Source: Bacteroidales bacterium
GTDB taxonomy: Bacteria; Bacteroidota; Bacteroidia; Bacteroidales; Marinilabiliaceae
Reading direction: 5' to 3'
Length of the DNA: 64,000 nt
NCBI GenBank assembly: GCA_017539645.1
Contig: JAFYCM010000098.1
Span: 18,609 to 82,608, forward strand
The position numbers and the translations under genes were made by a program. Below the pieces are notes generated by a model that was not told the DNA's origin, did not search any database, and saw only the letters and a list, made by a program, of their open reading frames with translations. This document shows, in pieces, positions 1 through 8,665 of this stretch (position 1 is the first letter of the stretch; every line of letters starts with the position of its first letter).

Positions 1-111
1 AACCCTCAATATTTATATCATCATATTGGAGACAAATTACCGTTTGGCTGCCACGCTTTCGAAAAATTCGAATTTGATAGCTTTTGGCGACGTTACATAA
101 CGTTAGAATAG
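1..111 (+). CDS. 3' end of a DUF5672-like protein (partial)
   Basis: Frame 1 is open from the window edge to a TAG at 109-111, giving 36 residues. The segment LPFGCHAFEKFEFDSFWRRY resembles the C-terminus of DUF5672 proteins, which sit in glycan-biosynthesis clusters and are thought to be glycosyltransferase-related (family knowledge from memory). It runs convergently into the glycosyltransferase gene that ends at 115, only 3 bases away, so both belong to the same surface-glycan region. The call rests on a short tail; the rest of the gene lies outside the window. Confidence 0.6.
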   Translation, partial: NPQYLYHHIGDKLPFGCHAFEKFEFDSFWRRYITLE

Positions 112-114
112 CTA

Positions 115-1254
115 CTACAACTCCCCATTAATACCATCAAAAATCACTTTGGTGAAATCGTCTACCGTATGAGTGACCGCGTATTCCGTCAAATCGTGTT
201 GATCGTCGTTTTCTGCCATCTCTATAATTTTCTCGGCAAGAGTTGCTCCATTTACCTTGTCGACCGTCCAACCAAGTTTATAATCCATTATCAACTGCCC
301 AATTAATCCGTCTGATGGGCCAAGTACTGGTTTTGAGAAGAAACTCGCGTAACCAACAACCCCACTACTTCTGTATGATTGGAGATATGGCATAAGAATA
401 TAGTCACACGAATAGCAGAGGTTATACAAAAACGAACTGTCGCAAAAACCGTCGTACACAACAATTCGCGTTTTGCTTTTGAGCGTGTCGAGACGACGAT
501 AAAATTCATTTTTGATGTCGTTATTTACTCTGCCCGAAAAGACGAAAAGCGATTTGTCGAGAGTGCGTTGGGGTAATAATTCTATGGCTTTCATTATTTC
601 TAACGTCCCTTTTCGCAATCCCAAACCACCGAAATGCAAAAATATTTTGTCGCCAACTTTTGCTCCCAATTCGTCTCTGATGTTGGAGATTTGTGCCATA
701 TCGATTCGTTGAGCGGGGTCAGATAGAAAAGCAAATTTGTCATCATGCATTTTGCGGTTAAGTTCATCGGCTACCGATTTGTCGTTTAGTATAAACACTT
801 TGCCTACCGAGTGCGATGCCGCCAAAATACGTAAGTAAAGGGTATCCCTAAGTTTCTGCCCAATGCGAGTTTCGTATCGAGGAAGGTCGTATACTATACC
901 ATGCAACTTAATGTTTCTGGGAAGCAGAAATGGTAGAAATGGCATAGCTTGCATAAGTATAATCAAAAATACGGCATCGGGTTTATGTCGCTTTATGATT
1001 TTGCATATCAAACGTGAAATGTGCCACGCGCGTATGTATTCATTACCACTCCGACATTTGCTGTAATCATTGTCGGTGTCGAAAATGACGTTTTCGCAAG
1101 GAGGCCAATTATATTGATTTTTTAGTGTGTGAAATTCGCTTGGTATAGCGTATATATATTTATGCTCCTTGTGTTTTATGGCTTCACAATAAGTGTTGTA
1201 AAAATATTCAAGGTGATGTCCTCTGATATCAGTATTGAAGATTAGAATAGTCAT
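115..1254 (-). CDS. Glycosyltransferase, GT4-like
   Basis: A 379-residue protein that begins MTILIFNTDIRGHHLEYF, the usual first beta-strand and loop of GT-B glycosyltransferases. The C-terminal half has the donor-binding pattern of family 4 (a GGLGLRKGTLEIMKAI helix, then a YILMPYLQSYRSSGVVGYAS segment in the place of the E-x7-E motif). It probably adds a sugar to a surface polysaccharide in the cytoplasm. The frame extends to a TTG at 1293, but a TATCTTTG promoter box at 1298-1291 would put transcription start downstream of it, so the ATG at 1254 is preferred. Acceptor and sugar are unknown. Confidence 0.75.
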   Translation of the reverse strand: MTILIFNTDIRGHHLEYFYNTYCEAIKHKEHKYIYAIPSEFHTLKNQYNWPPCENVIFDTDNDYSKCRSGNEYIRAWHISRLICKIIKRHKPDAVFLIILMQAMPFLPFLLPRNIKLHGIVYDLPRYETRIGQKLRDTLYLRILAASHSVGKVFILNDKSVADELNRKMHDDKFAFLSDPAQRIDMAQISNIRDELGAKVGDKIFLHFGGLGLRKGTLEIMKAIELLPQRTLDKSLFVFSGRVNNDIKNEFYRRLDTLKSKTRIVVYDGFCDSSFLYNLCYSCDYILMPYLQSYRSSGVVGYASFFSKPVLGPSDGLIGQLIMDYKLGWTVDKVNGATLAEKIIEMAENDDQHDLTEYAVTHTVDDFTKVIFDGINGEL

Positions 1255-1290
1255 AATATTATACGCTATGTAATTATAATGTATAGTGTG

Positions 1291-1298
1291 CAAAGATA
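1291..1298 (-). promoter_or_regulatory. Bacteroidota -7 box (TATCTTTG)
   Basis: Reading the minus strand, TATCTTTG matches the Bacteroidota -7 consensus TAnnTTTG exactly, 37 bases before the ATG at 1254. No convincing TTG was found at the usual spacing for the -33 box. Confidence 0.5.
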
Positions 1299-1364
1299 CG
1301 GATATTGCTATTGCTATAATGAGACAATAGAATACGGAATAAGCATGATTATTATGCGCAGTAT

Positions 1365-2339
1365 TTATCTCTGCACGAGTGCTTTGAATCGCTTATAAAA
1401 GAATCGAATAATCTTGCCAAGTGGCGTGAATCGTATACCCCAATCTGTAATGGCTTCAGCGAAACATATTTCGATGCGAGGATCTTTTTGTGGATTCTCG
1501 ATGCGAGTGAGAGGTAAAGGATGCTGAAGTGGTGGACGATCGAATTCGTAACGTTGGAGCAGAGAAGAAGCGCGAAAATGGGTGCCATTGTGTAACCCGA
1601 TATTGCGAACCATTGTGTGAATAGGGGTGAGGCAAAGCCCTTTTGCCTTATATATAGCTATTTCCCAACATATGTCCCAAGGGATAGGGCGCTTGTCGAG
1701 GCTCTTCAAGCAGGGAAAGACTCCGCCATATTGTATCGCATCAATGTCGTGTGGTTCCATGCCGAGTAAGGCTTCCTCGCGAGTTTTATAGTGGATGAAG
1801 TATTTCTGCCAGCGATCACGCCATGTGCCCCATCCCCATCCCGACATGTGGGGTGTAAAATAGCAGTTGCTATTAGTGCTCTGGGTTGAGCAAGACGAAT
1901 AGGCAAGGTCAAGATTGGTAAAGCCCGATACATGCATTACAGATGGAATATCAGCATAGAGGTCGAATGCTTGATTCATGTATTCGAGATAGTATGGAGA
2001 GGTAAGTAAATCATCTTCGAGTACTATTATGCGGTCGTGCTTTTCAAACACTTGAGCGATACCTTGGATGATGTTTTGCTCCAAATAGTAGTTCTCGGGA
2101 CGCTTTATGATGGTCATACTGCGGAGAAGTCCTTCGCGCTCAACTTGTCGCTCGAAACAATCTAGCTTCTCTCGTACCTCATTAACTTGCTTCCATGACT
2201 TAGAATCTTTCCCACCATCTGAAAAGACGTAAAGGTCCGTTTCGCGTGCTATTGTGTTTTGCACAAGGCACTCAAGCACTCGCATCATGTTGTCGACACG
2301 ATTATATACAAATAGTAATACAGGTGCTGTGTCCACCAT
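1365..2339 (-). CDS. Glycosyltransferase, GT-A fold
   Basis: A 324-residue protein. It starts with a nucleotide-binding strand (APVLLFVYNRVDNMMRVL), carries an acidic VLEDDLL motif near residue 110 that fits a GT-A metal-binding site, and continues through a Gly/Trp-rich GWGWGTWRDRW segment of the kind seen in Bacteroidota GT2/GT13-like transferases. The likely role is adding a sugar to a surface glycan. ATG 2339 is used; the longer frame to 2363 starts with TTG. A TATTTTTG box at 2394-2387 lies 48 bases upstream. It is divergent from the LicD gene. Substrate unknown. Confidence 0.72.
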   Translation of the reverse strand: MVDTAPVLLFVYNRVDNMMRVLECLVQNTIARETDLYVFSDGGKDSKSWKQVNEVREKLDCFERQVEREGLLRSMTIIKRPENYYLEQNIIQGIAQVFEKHDRIIVLEDDLLTSPYYLEYMNQAFDLYADIPSVMHVSGFTNLDLAYSSCSTQSTNSNCYFTPHMSGWGWGTWRDRWQKYFIHYKTREEALLGMEPHDIDAIQYGGVFPCLKSLDKRPIPWDICWEIAIYKAKGLCLTPIHTMVRNIGLHNGTHFRASSLLQRYEFDRPPLQHPLPLTRIENPQKDPRIEICFAEAITDWGIRFTPLGKIIRFFYKRFKALVQR

Positions 2340-2386
2340 TCTCCATTCTGTTTTCTGTACCAAAGTACCGTTTAATTGTTGATCTG

Positions 2387-2394
2387 CAAAAATA
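2387..2394 (-). promoter_or_regulatory. Possible -7 box (TATTTTTG)
   Basis: TATTTTTG on the minus strand fits TAnnTTTG and lies upstream of the glycosyltransferase ATG at 2339. No clear -33 element was found, so this is a weak call. Confidence 0.35.
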
Positions 2395-2426
2395 TTATCC
2401 TTAACCTTGTGTATAATTATTTAGCA

Positions 2427-3227
2427 ATGAACTTTGACGCAAACGAACTGAGAGCGAAATACAACCCCGATGGGTCTACAATAAGACAAATGCAGATGCG
2501 AATGTTAGAAATTCTAGAAGTAATCGACGGTATTTGTCAGAAGCATGGTATAACATATTGGCTATCTGGAGGTAGTATGTTAGGGGCAGTTCGCCATCAG
2601 GGCTTCATTCCTTGGGACGATGATCTTGATATAGAAATGATGCGCCCCGACTTTGAACGTCTCATGTCGATTTTGCCAAAGGAGTTACCCTCTCATTTGG
2701 CATTACAATGGCACACCACCGATCCAAATTATTTTTTTCAATTTGCTAAAGTGAGAGACAGAAATAGTCAATTATTTGAGAGAAATGGCTACGACAAGGT
2801 TTGGAAGGAACATGGCGTTTGGGTGGATATTTTTCCTTTGGAGAAAATGCCAAGGTGGATCCATAATTTATCGAACTTCACGTTTGGTCACACCTACAAG
2901 ATGATGCGTACAGCACGTGATCCCCAAAAGGTAATAAGCAAGGTGAGACGTCTGGCAGCTTTGAATAGAAACTGCATTTTTCCCGTTTTGCGATGCCTCG
3001 CCCATATTGCTCCCGCAGCGTATTACGATTTCGGATTAGGAATTCCATATTTTCAGAAAAGTTTGAAAGAAGACTACTTGCCGGTGAGGTATGTTCCTTA
3101 CGAACATGCAATAGTTCCTATAATGAAGGAGGCAGAGAAGTGTCTTACATACAGGTATGGGGATTATATGCAACTGCCCAAGAATATAGGCAGCGAATAC
3201 CATTCAGAGGATATTAAGATTTGGTAA
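2427..3227 (+). CDS. LicD family phosphotransferase
   Basis: A 266-residue LicD-family protein. The hallmark segment is YWLSGGSMLGAVRHQG followed by IPWDDDLDIEM, which supplies the nucleotidyltransferase-fold acidic residues. LicD proteins move phosphocholine or a similar phospho-group from a CDP-linked donor to a cell-surface glycan. The gene faces a glycerol-3-phosphate cytidylyltransferase gene, which could make CDP-glycerol as donor; that link is an inference from position. ATG 2427 is used instead of the upstream TTG at 2376 because the family begins close to this point and the extra residues show no domain. Confidence 0.85.
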   Translation: MNFDANELRAKYNPDGSTIRQMQMRMLEILEVIDGICQKHGITYWLSGGSMLGAVRHQGFIPWDDDLDIEMMRPDFERLMSILPKELPSHLALQWHTTDPNYFFQFAKVRDRNSQLFERNGYDKVWKEHGVWVDIFPLEKMPRWIHNLSNFTFGHTYKMMRTARDPQKVISKVRRLAALNRNCIFPVLRCLAHIAPAAYYDFGLGIPYFQKSLKEDYLPVRYVPYEHAIVPIMKEAEKCLTYRYGDYMQLPKNIGSEYHSEDIKIW

Positions 3228-3381
3228 GTGATACATGTAGCTCCGCTTCATTCCCATTGCACGACGTTAGGTGGGAACAATAGCTGCTATTAGTATCTGC
3301 TATACATCAATTGACAAGCAGCCTATTGTTGAGGTAGAATTCAAAAGCGCCTTAGGCCTTTTGAGACAATCTTCCTTGTGC

Positions 3382-3774
3382 CTATTTTTCTCCTAAATCA
3401 CGTTTAATCTGTGTTGTGCTAATTTCTGGTGTACGCTCCAAATAGACAACTTCACAATCTTTTTTCAAAAAGTCAAACTTTCCTTTCCAATCGTCTCCGA
3501 TTACGAATGTGTCAACGTGATACTCCTTTACATCTGTTACTTTCTGTTCCCAACTCTCTTCAGGAATAACTAAATCAACATATCGTATTGCTTCGAGCAA
3601 AGCCTTTCTTTTCTCATAGTCGAAATAACATTTCTTCTGTTTTTCTTTCCAGTTGAACTCATCAGTCGAAAGAGCAACAATCAAATAATCACCAAGAGCT
3701 TTAGCACGCTTCAAAAGATTAATGTGCCCGTAATGCAATAAATCGAAAGTGCCGTATGTTATGACTTTTTTCAT
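3382..3774 (-). CDS. tagD: Glycerol-3-phosphate cytidylyltransferase
   Basis: A 130-residue single-domain cytidylyltransferase, the normal length for TagD. The nucleotide-binding motif GTFDLLHYGHINLLKRAK (HxGH) is near residue 8, and the second motif appears as TPEISTTQIKRD (variant of ISTT-x-I) near the C-terminus. It would make CDP-glycerol from CTP and sn-glycerol-3-phosphate. In Gram-positives this feeds teichoic acid; in Bacteroidales it more likely serves a phosphoglycerol-modified surface glycan, consistent with the adjacent licD. It is convergent with licD, with a 154-base gap. Confidence 0.88.
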   Translation of the reverse strand: MKKVITYGTFDLLHYGHINLLKRAKALGDYLIVALSTDEFNWKEKQKKCYFDYEKRKALLEAIRYVDLVIPEESWEQKVTDVKEYHVDTFVIGDDWKGKFDFLKKDCEVVYLERTPEISTTQIKRDLGEK

Positions 3775-4207
3775 GACCTTTTGTCTTAATTTACTCAGTT
3801 TATAACTACGTACGGATAATCAGTACGCTGCGAATATAGCTATTACGACCGAAAAACATATTTACTCGCAGCCCGCAGAAAATCTGGCTTTTTATATTTT
3901 TTCGTATTGTATATATGTACATACGTTAGCAATCAAATCGTTACGGAAACGATGCTCGATAATGTCGTTTTGAAAAGTTTGAGTGAAAGAATTTATTGGT
4001 AAAAATGTCGATTCAAATAAGATTGAAACGTATTTATTGTGCGAATGGACAACGCCAGCGAGGGTAAAGTTATTAGTAGCGAAATAAATTATTTGCGAAA
4101 AGATGTGTGTAGTGAGCAAAAAAATGCCATTCGCAATTCATAATATAAATTAATTTTTAGATATTTGCGTTAATTCATCTTCGGTCTAAGAAAAAACGCG
4201 AAATATC
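3775..4207. other. Intergenic, 433 bases, no gene seen
   Basis: This stretch separates two divergent genes (tagD and the hypothetical gene at 4208) and must hold both promoters. It is AT-rich. A 75-codon minus-strand frame (3892-4119) has an unlikely composition and was rejected. No clear -7/-33 pair or strong hairpin was found. Confidence 0.4.
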
Positions 4208-4915
4208 ATGCCTTACAGACGATTACCAAATACCGACCAGGCTCGGCTTAGAGCTCTACGTATAGCAGTAGAGATGGCCGAAAAAATCGACTCGCAGAGT
4301 CTGTTGTTTAGTCAGAAACTTTTCATCGAAGCGAAATCGTTTCTGCCGCACTTCGAGCAAGCCATAATGCGCTACAACGACAATCGTAATTCGCAGGCTA
4401 CGCTTGGTAAACGTGTTGCCGAAGCTGGCAAGCAAGCGCGTCTATATCTATCGCATTACATACAAGTATTCAATATGTGTATAGTGCGTGGCGAGATAAA
4501 GCCAGAAGCTCGCGAACTGCTCGGCTTGGACGTCAATCATAGTACTATACCAGATATTTCGACAGACCAACAACTCCTCTATTGGGGCAACAAAATAGTC
4601 GAAGGCGAAGAGCGCCGCAGCGTAGGCAACAAGATATATAACCCATCTATTGCCGTGGTGAAGATTAAACTGCTGCAATTCACCGAGATATACAATCAGC
4701 ATCGCGATATGATTCAGACCATAGGTAAGTATCACGAGAAAATCGACGAGATTCGAGCTAAAGCCGATGAGTTGATTCTCAATATTTGGAACGAGGTCGA
4801 AGGTACATTGCAACCAATTGATACAAACGAGAAACGCGATACTTGCTCGTCGTACGGAATAGTATATTTTTATCGACCTAACGAGAGACAAAAAGCATTT
4901 CTAAGTATGAATTGA
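4208..4915 (+). CDS. Conserved hypothetical protein, all-helical
   Basis: A 235-residue soluble protein starting MPYRRLPNTDQARLRALRIA. It has no signal peptide or membrane segment and is rich in charged, probably helical residues. It resembles uncharacterised Bacteroidales proteins with the same N-terminus (from memory, no function known). A Bacteroidota promoter for frr follows directly, so it is probably its own unit. ATG 4208 is the first start in the frame. Confidence 0.7.
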   Translation: MPYRRLPNTDQARLRALRIAVEMAEKIDSQSLLFSQKLFIEAKSFLPHFEQAIMRYNDNRNSQATLGKRVAEAGKQARLYLSHYIQVFNMCIVRGEIKPEARELLGLDVNHSTIPDISTDQQLLYWGNKIVEGEERRSVGNKIYNPSIAVVKIKLLQFTEIYNQHRDMIQTIGKYHEKIDEIRAKADELILNIWNEVEGTLQPIDTNEKRDTCSSYGIVYFYRPNERQKAFLSMN

Positions 4916-4922
4916 TTTTCAA

Positions 4923-4952
4923 TTGACTTTTTTAGTTAGAGTATTACTTTTG
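4923..4952 (+). promoter_or_regulatory. Promoter of frr (TTG-N19-TACTTTTG)
   Basis: TTG at 4923-4925 and TACTTTTG at 4945-4952 are 19 bases apart and match the Bacteroidota -33/-7 consensus. The predicted start near 4959 leaves a leader of about 23 bases before frr. Confidence 0.75.
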
Positions 4953-4981
4953 CGAACTAAAAAACAAGGAAACATCAAGAT

Positions 4982-5545
4982 ATGCAAGACGAAATACAAC
5001 TTGTGCTCGAAGACGCAAAAGAGCAAATGAATAAAGCGTGCGAACACCTCGATTACGAACTTGGTAAAATTCGCGCAGGAAAAGCCAATCCTCACATTTT
5101 GGATGACGTAAAGGTTGAATACTTCGGAGCTGTAACGCCGCTTTCGCAAGTTGCAAACGTCAACACTCCAGACCCACGCACCATCGCTGTTCGCCCTTGG
5201 GAGAAATCACTCATCGCTCCTATAGAGAAAGCTATTATGGCTGCAAACCTCGGTTTGAATCCCGACAACAACGGCGAAATCATCAGAATAGTTATTCCGC
5301 CTCTCACCGAAGAGCGTCGTAAAGATCTCGCTAAACAAGCGAAAAAGATTTGCGAAGATGCCCGTGTAGTCATTCGCAACGTCCGCCGCGACGCCAACGA
5401 AGAGTTCAAGAAGATGAAAAAAGACGGCCTCGCCGAAGACATGGCTAAAGACGCCGAAGCTGAAACGCAGAAACTTCACGATAGCGTCATGAAGCGCATC
5501 GATGATATGTATGCCGCTAAAGAAAAAGACATTCTCACCATATAA
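4982..5545 (+). CDS. frr: Ribosome recycling factor
   Basis: A 187-residue protein of the usual length for RRF, which splits post-termination ribosomes together with EF-G. The N-terminal helix carries LGKIRAGKANPHILD (the family's L-x2-IR-x-G-(R/K)-A-x-P), and VRPWEKSLIAPIEKAI and the IRIVIPPLTEERRKDL motif follow. The sequence is full-length without odd residues. The start is ATG 4982, placed by the promoter at 4923-4952. It is followed after 16 bases by purH. Confidence 0.97.
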   Translation: MQDEIQLVLEDAKEQMNKACEHLDYELGKIRAGKANPHILDDVKVEYFGAVTPLSQVANVNTPDPRTIAVRPWEKSLIAPIEKAIMAANLGLNPDNNGEIIRIVIPPLTEERRKDLAKQAKKICEDARVVIRNVRRDANEEFKKMKKDGLAEDMAKDAEAETQKLHDSVMKRIDDMYAAKEKDILTI

Positions 5546-5561
5546 TACAAGACGTTCAACA

Positions 5562-6161
5562 ATGAACAACAAAAAAATAAAATCGGCACTCGTCTCTGTT
5601 TTCCATAAAGATGGCCTTGACGAAATAATAAAGAAACTACACGCCAACGGCGTAAAACTTTTCTCAACTGGCGGCACTCAAACATTCATCGAAAGTTTGG
5701 GAATTCCAGTTACTCCTGTCGAGAAGATAACTGGCTATCCTTCCATTTTGGGTGGACGCGTAAAGACACTTCATCCAAGTGTTTTTGGTGGCATTTTGGC
5801 ACGTCGCGACAATGAGTCGGACCGCGAAGAGATGAAGAAGTTCAATATTGAAGAGATCGACCTCGTCATTGTTGACCTCTATCCATTCGAGCAGACAGTT
5901 GCTTCTGGCGCTTCACATCAAGATATTATTGAAAAAATCGACATAGGCGGTATCTCGCTCATTCGCGGTGCTGCTAAGAACTACAAGGATGTAATCATTG
6001 TACCTTCGAAAGGCGAATACGCTGCGCTCACCAAACTTCTCGATGAGAAGAAAGGCACAAGCGACGAAGAAGATCGTTTGTGGTTCGCACGTCGCGCTTT
6101 TGCTACATCGAGCCACTACGACACGGCAATTGCTGCATACTTAGAAAAGTATAACCAATAA
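5562..6161 (+). CDS. purH: IMP cyclohydrolase half of PurH only
   Basis: A 199-residue protein that covers only the N-terminal MGS-like IMP cyclohydrolase domain. Typical PurH is about 500 residues and carries the AICAR formyltransferase domain behind it. Conserved active-site segments are present: FSTGGT, GGRVKTLHP, IVDLYPFE, KIDIGG and RGAAKNY, so the enzyme should still close FAICAR to IMP, the last step of purine synthesis. The frame ends with a clean TAA after DTAIAAYLEKYNQ, and mreB starts 11 bases later, leaving no room for the second domain. ATG 5562 replaces the longer frame start at 5502, which overlaps frr. Confidence 0.9.
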   Translation: MNNKKIKSALVSVFHKDGLDEIIKKLHANGVKLFSTGGTQTFIESLGIPVTPVEKITGYPSILGGRVKTLHPSVFGGILARRDNESDREEMKKFNIEEIDLVIVDLYPFEQTVASGASHQDIIEKIDIGGISLIRGAAKNYKDVIIVPSKGEYAALTKLLDEKKGTSDEEDRLWFARRAFATSSHYDTAIAAYLEKYNQ

Positions 6162-6172
6162 AAAAGATACAA

Positions 6173-7195
6173 ATGGGACTCTTCTCGTTCCTTTCGCAAG
6201 AGTTGGCCATGGACCTTGGCACAGCCAACACCATCATTATCTTCAACGATAAGATTGTTGTTGACGAGCCATCAATCGTAGCCCTCGACCGCCATACCGA
6301 TCAAACAATCGCTATTGGTCAGAAAGCTCGCCAGATGCATGGCAAGACTCATGAAAATATTTACACCATACGCCCGTTGCACGATGGTGTGATAGCCGAC
6401 TTCAACGCTGCCGAAAAGATGATTCGTGGCATGATAAAGATGTTGCCACAACCGAAACTTTTCAACCCATCACTCACGATGGTTATCTGCGTGCCTTCTG
6501 GCTCTACCGAAGTTGAGCTCCGTGCTGTGCGCGACTCGGCTGAACATGCCGGCGGTCGTGAAGTTTACATGATTTACGAGCCAATGGCTGCGGCTATAGG
6601 TATCGGTATAGACGTAGAAGCTCCGCAAGGCAACATGGTTGTCGACATAGGCGGTGGTACGACCGAAATTGCGGTAATCTCGCTCGGTGGCATCGTAACT
6701 AATAAGAGCATACGTATTGCTGGTGATGAACTCACCAATGATATTATGGAGTATATGCGTCGTCAGCATAATATTAAGATTGGCGAACGCACGGCGGAGG
6801 AAATCAAGATTCGCGTAGGTTCTGCACTTCCCGACCTTGAGACTCCACCCGACGACTTCATCGTACAAGGTCCTAACCAGATGACCGCTCTGCCAATTGA
6901 AGTTCCAGTTAGCTATCAGGAGATCTCGCACGCGTTGGAGAAATCGGTTGCAAAAATCGAAACCGCTGTTCTCTCGGCTCTCGAGCAGACGCCTCCTGAA
7001 CTCTATGCCGACATTGTGAACAATGGCATTTACCTCACTGGTGGTGGTGCATTGCTTCGTGGACTTGCAAAACGTTTGACCGACAAGATCAATATTACGT
7101 TCCACATTGCCGAGAACCCACTTCATTCAGTAGCTATCGGCACTGGCATAGCATTGAAGAATCGTCATCGCGGATTGCCTTATCTCATCCGCTGA
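6173..7195 (+). CDS. mreB: Rod-shape determining protein MreB
   Basis: A 340-residue bacterial actin, full length. The phosphate-1 motif appears as AMDLGTANTIIIF, the phosphate-2 motif as VVDIGGGTTEIAVISLGG, and the adenosine motif as GIYLTGGGALLRGL. MreB forms membrane-bound filaments that guide the elongasome (MreC, MreD, PBP2, RodA), all encoded directly downstream. A rho-independent terminator follows, so mreB may be expressed more than the rest of the cluster. Confidence 0.97.
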   Translation: MGLFSFLSQELAMDLGTANTIIIFNDKIVVDEPSIVALDRHTDQTIAIGQKARQMHGKTHENIYTIRPLHDGVIADFNAAEKMIRGMIKMLPQPKLFNPSLTMVICVPSGSTEVELRAVRDSAEHAGGREVYMIYEPMAAAIGIGIDVEAPQGNMVVDIGGGTTEIAVISLGGIVTNKSIRIAGDELTNDIMEYMRRQHNIKIGERTAEEIKIRVGSALPDLETPPDDFIVQGPNQMTALPIEVPVSYQEISHALEKSVAKIETAVLSALEQTPPELYADIVNNGIYLTGGGALLRGLAKRLTDKINITFHIAENPLHSVAIGTGIALKNRHRGLPYLIR

Positions 7196-7212
7196 TTGGC
7201 ACAAAATAGAGA

Positions 7213-7250
7213 GAGTCGGCTGCTGCACTATGCACTTGCCGACTCTTTTT
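7213..7250 (+). terminator. Rho-independent terminator between mreB and mreC
   Basis: GAGTCGGC (7213-7220) pairs perfectly with GCCGACTC (7238-7245) and is followed by TTTTT. It lies 17 bases after the mreB stop. The first ATG of the mreC frame (7230) is in its loop, which argues against that ATG as the mreC start. Confidence 0.85.
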
Positions 7251-7289
7251 GCTTTTGGATATTACGTATCACTATTTATACGAAATACA

Positions 7290-8123
7290 TTGCGTAACTT
7301 CTTCTATTTCATAGCGAAACACGCAACGTTCATATACTTCCTCATTCTCGAGGGTATATGTTTGGCGCTTCTTTTCAACTTCAACGACTACCAACGTTCG
7401 TCGTTCTTCAGTTCGTCGAACAGAGTGTGCGCTTCGGTGTATAGCATCAGCAACAGCATAACGCAATACTTCGGCTTGCGCACTGAAAATTTGCGCCTCT
7501 CGGAAGAGAATATTAAACTAAGCAACAAGATTGACCAGTTGCAGCAGCAGTTGGCGTCGATTACCGACACTTTGTCGCGCAAACTCGTAATCGACAATGA
7601 CCGCTATTTTGTATACACATCGGGCAATGTGATAAACCGCACCATAAACCGTAGCCGCAACTTCTTGACGGCCGACGTAGGTAAGAAATCGGGTATTAGC
7701 GACAATATGATTGTGGTCGACGAATCCGGCGTAATAGGTATGGTGACGGCCACATCGGAGCATTTTTGTACCATATTGCCTATAATAAATAATGCATCGC
7801 GCTTGTCGGCAAAAATCAAGAAGTCGGGTTTCCACGGACAGATTGTGTGGAACGAAGTTTCGTACAGACAAGCTATTATGGAGGACGTTCCAGAGCACGC
7901 ATCTGTTGCTGTGGGCGACAGCGTTGTGACGAGCGGCTCATCGAGCTATTATCCTGAGAATCTCTACATAGGTAAAATCTCCGAAGTTGAGATGGACCGA
8001 AACGGTGGCTTCTATCGTTTGACAATCGACTTGGCAGTGGACTACAATTCGGTGTCGCAAGTGAAATTTATACGCAATAAACGAGCTGACGAACAGCGCG
8101 CTCTTGAGGAGGGACAACAATGA
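7290..8123 (+). CDS. mreC: Rod-shape determining protein MreC
   Basis: A 277-residue elongasome scaffold. An N-terminal membrane helix (FLILEGICLALLF) is followed by a coiled coil (ENLRLSEENIKLSNKIDQLQQQLA) and the periplasmic beta-barrel domain with NFLTADVGKKSGISDNMIVVD and VVTSGSSSYYPENLYIG. I prefer the TTG at 7290: it gives an N-terminus LRNFFYFIAKH just like other Bacteroidales MreC, while the in-frame ATG at 7230 lies inside the mreB terminator loop. The stop overlaps mreD by four bases (ATGA). Confidence 0.9.
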   Translation: MRNFFYFIAKHATFIYFLILEGICLALLFNFNDYQRSSFFSSSNRVCASVYSISNSITQYFGLRTENLRLSEENIKLSNKIDQLQQQLASITDTLSRKLVIDNDRYFVYTSGNVINRTINRSRNFLTADVGKKSGISDNMIVVDESGVIGMVTATSEHFCTILPIINNASRLSAKIKKSGFHGQIVWNEVSYRQAIMEDVPEHASVAVGDSVVTSGSSSYYPENLYIGKISEVEMDRNGGFYRLTIDLAVDYNSVSQVKFIRNKRADEQRALEEGQQ

Positions 8124-8650
8124 CAAACACTCAGAACCTTATCCGCATTGCGCTGATTTTTATCGTGTCGATAGTGGCGCAGCTGCTCATATTCAATAAT
8201 TTGCAATTTCTCGGATTCGTCAATCCATATATATACGTACTTATAGTTATGACGCTTCCTTTGGGCGCATCTACGGGTACGATAATGACAATAGGCTTCT
8301 TGGCGGGCTTGATAATCGATATGTTTTGCGATACGCCAGGCATGCACGCCGGTTCGATGGTGCTTGTGGGATTTCTGCGTCAATACATACTGAAATTCAT
8401 CGCCTTGCACAACGACTATACGCTCGACGCCATGCCCGACATACGAACCTACGATACCGCGTGGTACTTGAAATATGCCACGTTGATGGTTGCCGTACAT
8501 CATATCACGCTATTTTCGCTCGAACAGTTCGACACACTATTCTTTTGGCCTACACTACTTCGAATCATACTTAGCATACTATTTACGCTAATATTTATAG
8601 TGCTTATACAGATGCTCGTGCCGATAGGTTCGAAGGGCAAACGCATGTAA
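8120..8650 (+). CDS. mreD: Rod-shape determining protein MreD
   Basis: A 176-residue protein with five to six predicted membrane helices and few charged residues, fitting MreD. It begins in the ATGA overlap with mreC, indicating translational coupling. MreD binds MreC in the inner membrane. The sequence is weakly conserved across the family, so the call leans on length, hydrophobicity and its place between mreC and mrdA. Confidence 0.88.
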   Translation: MTNTQNLIRIALIFIVSIVAQLLIFNNLQFLGFVNPYIYVLIVMTLPLGASTGTIMTIGFLAGLIIDMFCDTPGMHAGSMVLVGFLRQYILKFIALHNDYTLDAMPDIRTYDTAWYLKYATLMVAVHHITLFSLEQFDTLFFWPTLLRIILSILFTLIFIVLIQMLVPIGSKGKRM

Positions 8651-8665
8651 GACTGTAGCATAATT

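Noticed and set aside
3892-4119. 75-codon frame on the minus strand between tagD and the hypothetical gene
   Set aside because: Low-complexity Phe/Ile/Asn-rich translation, no homology recognised, no promoter or conserved motif.
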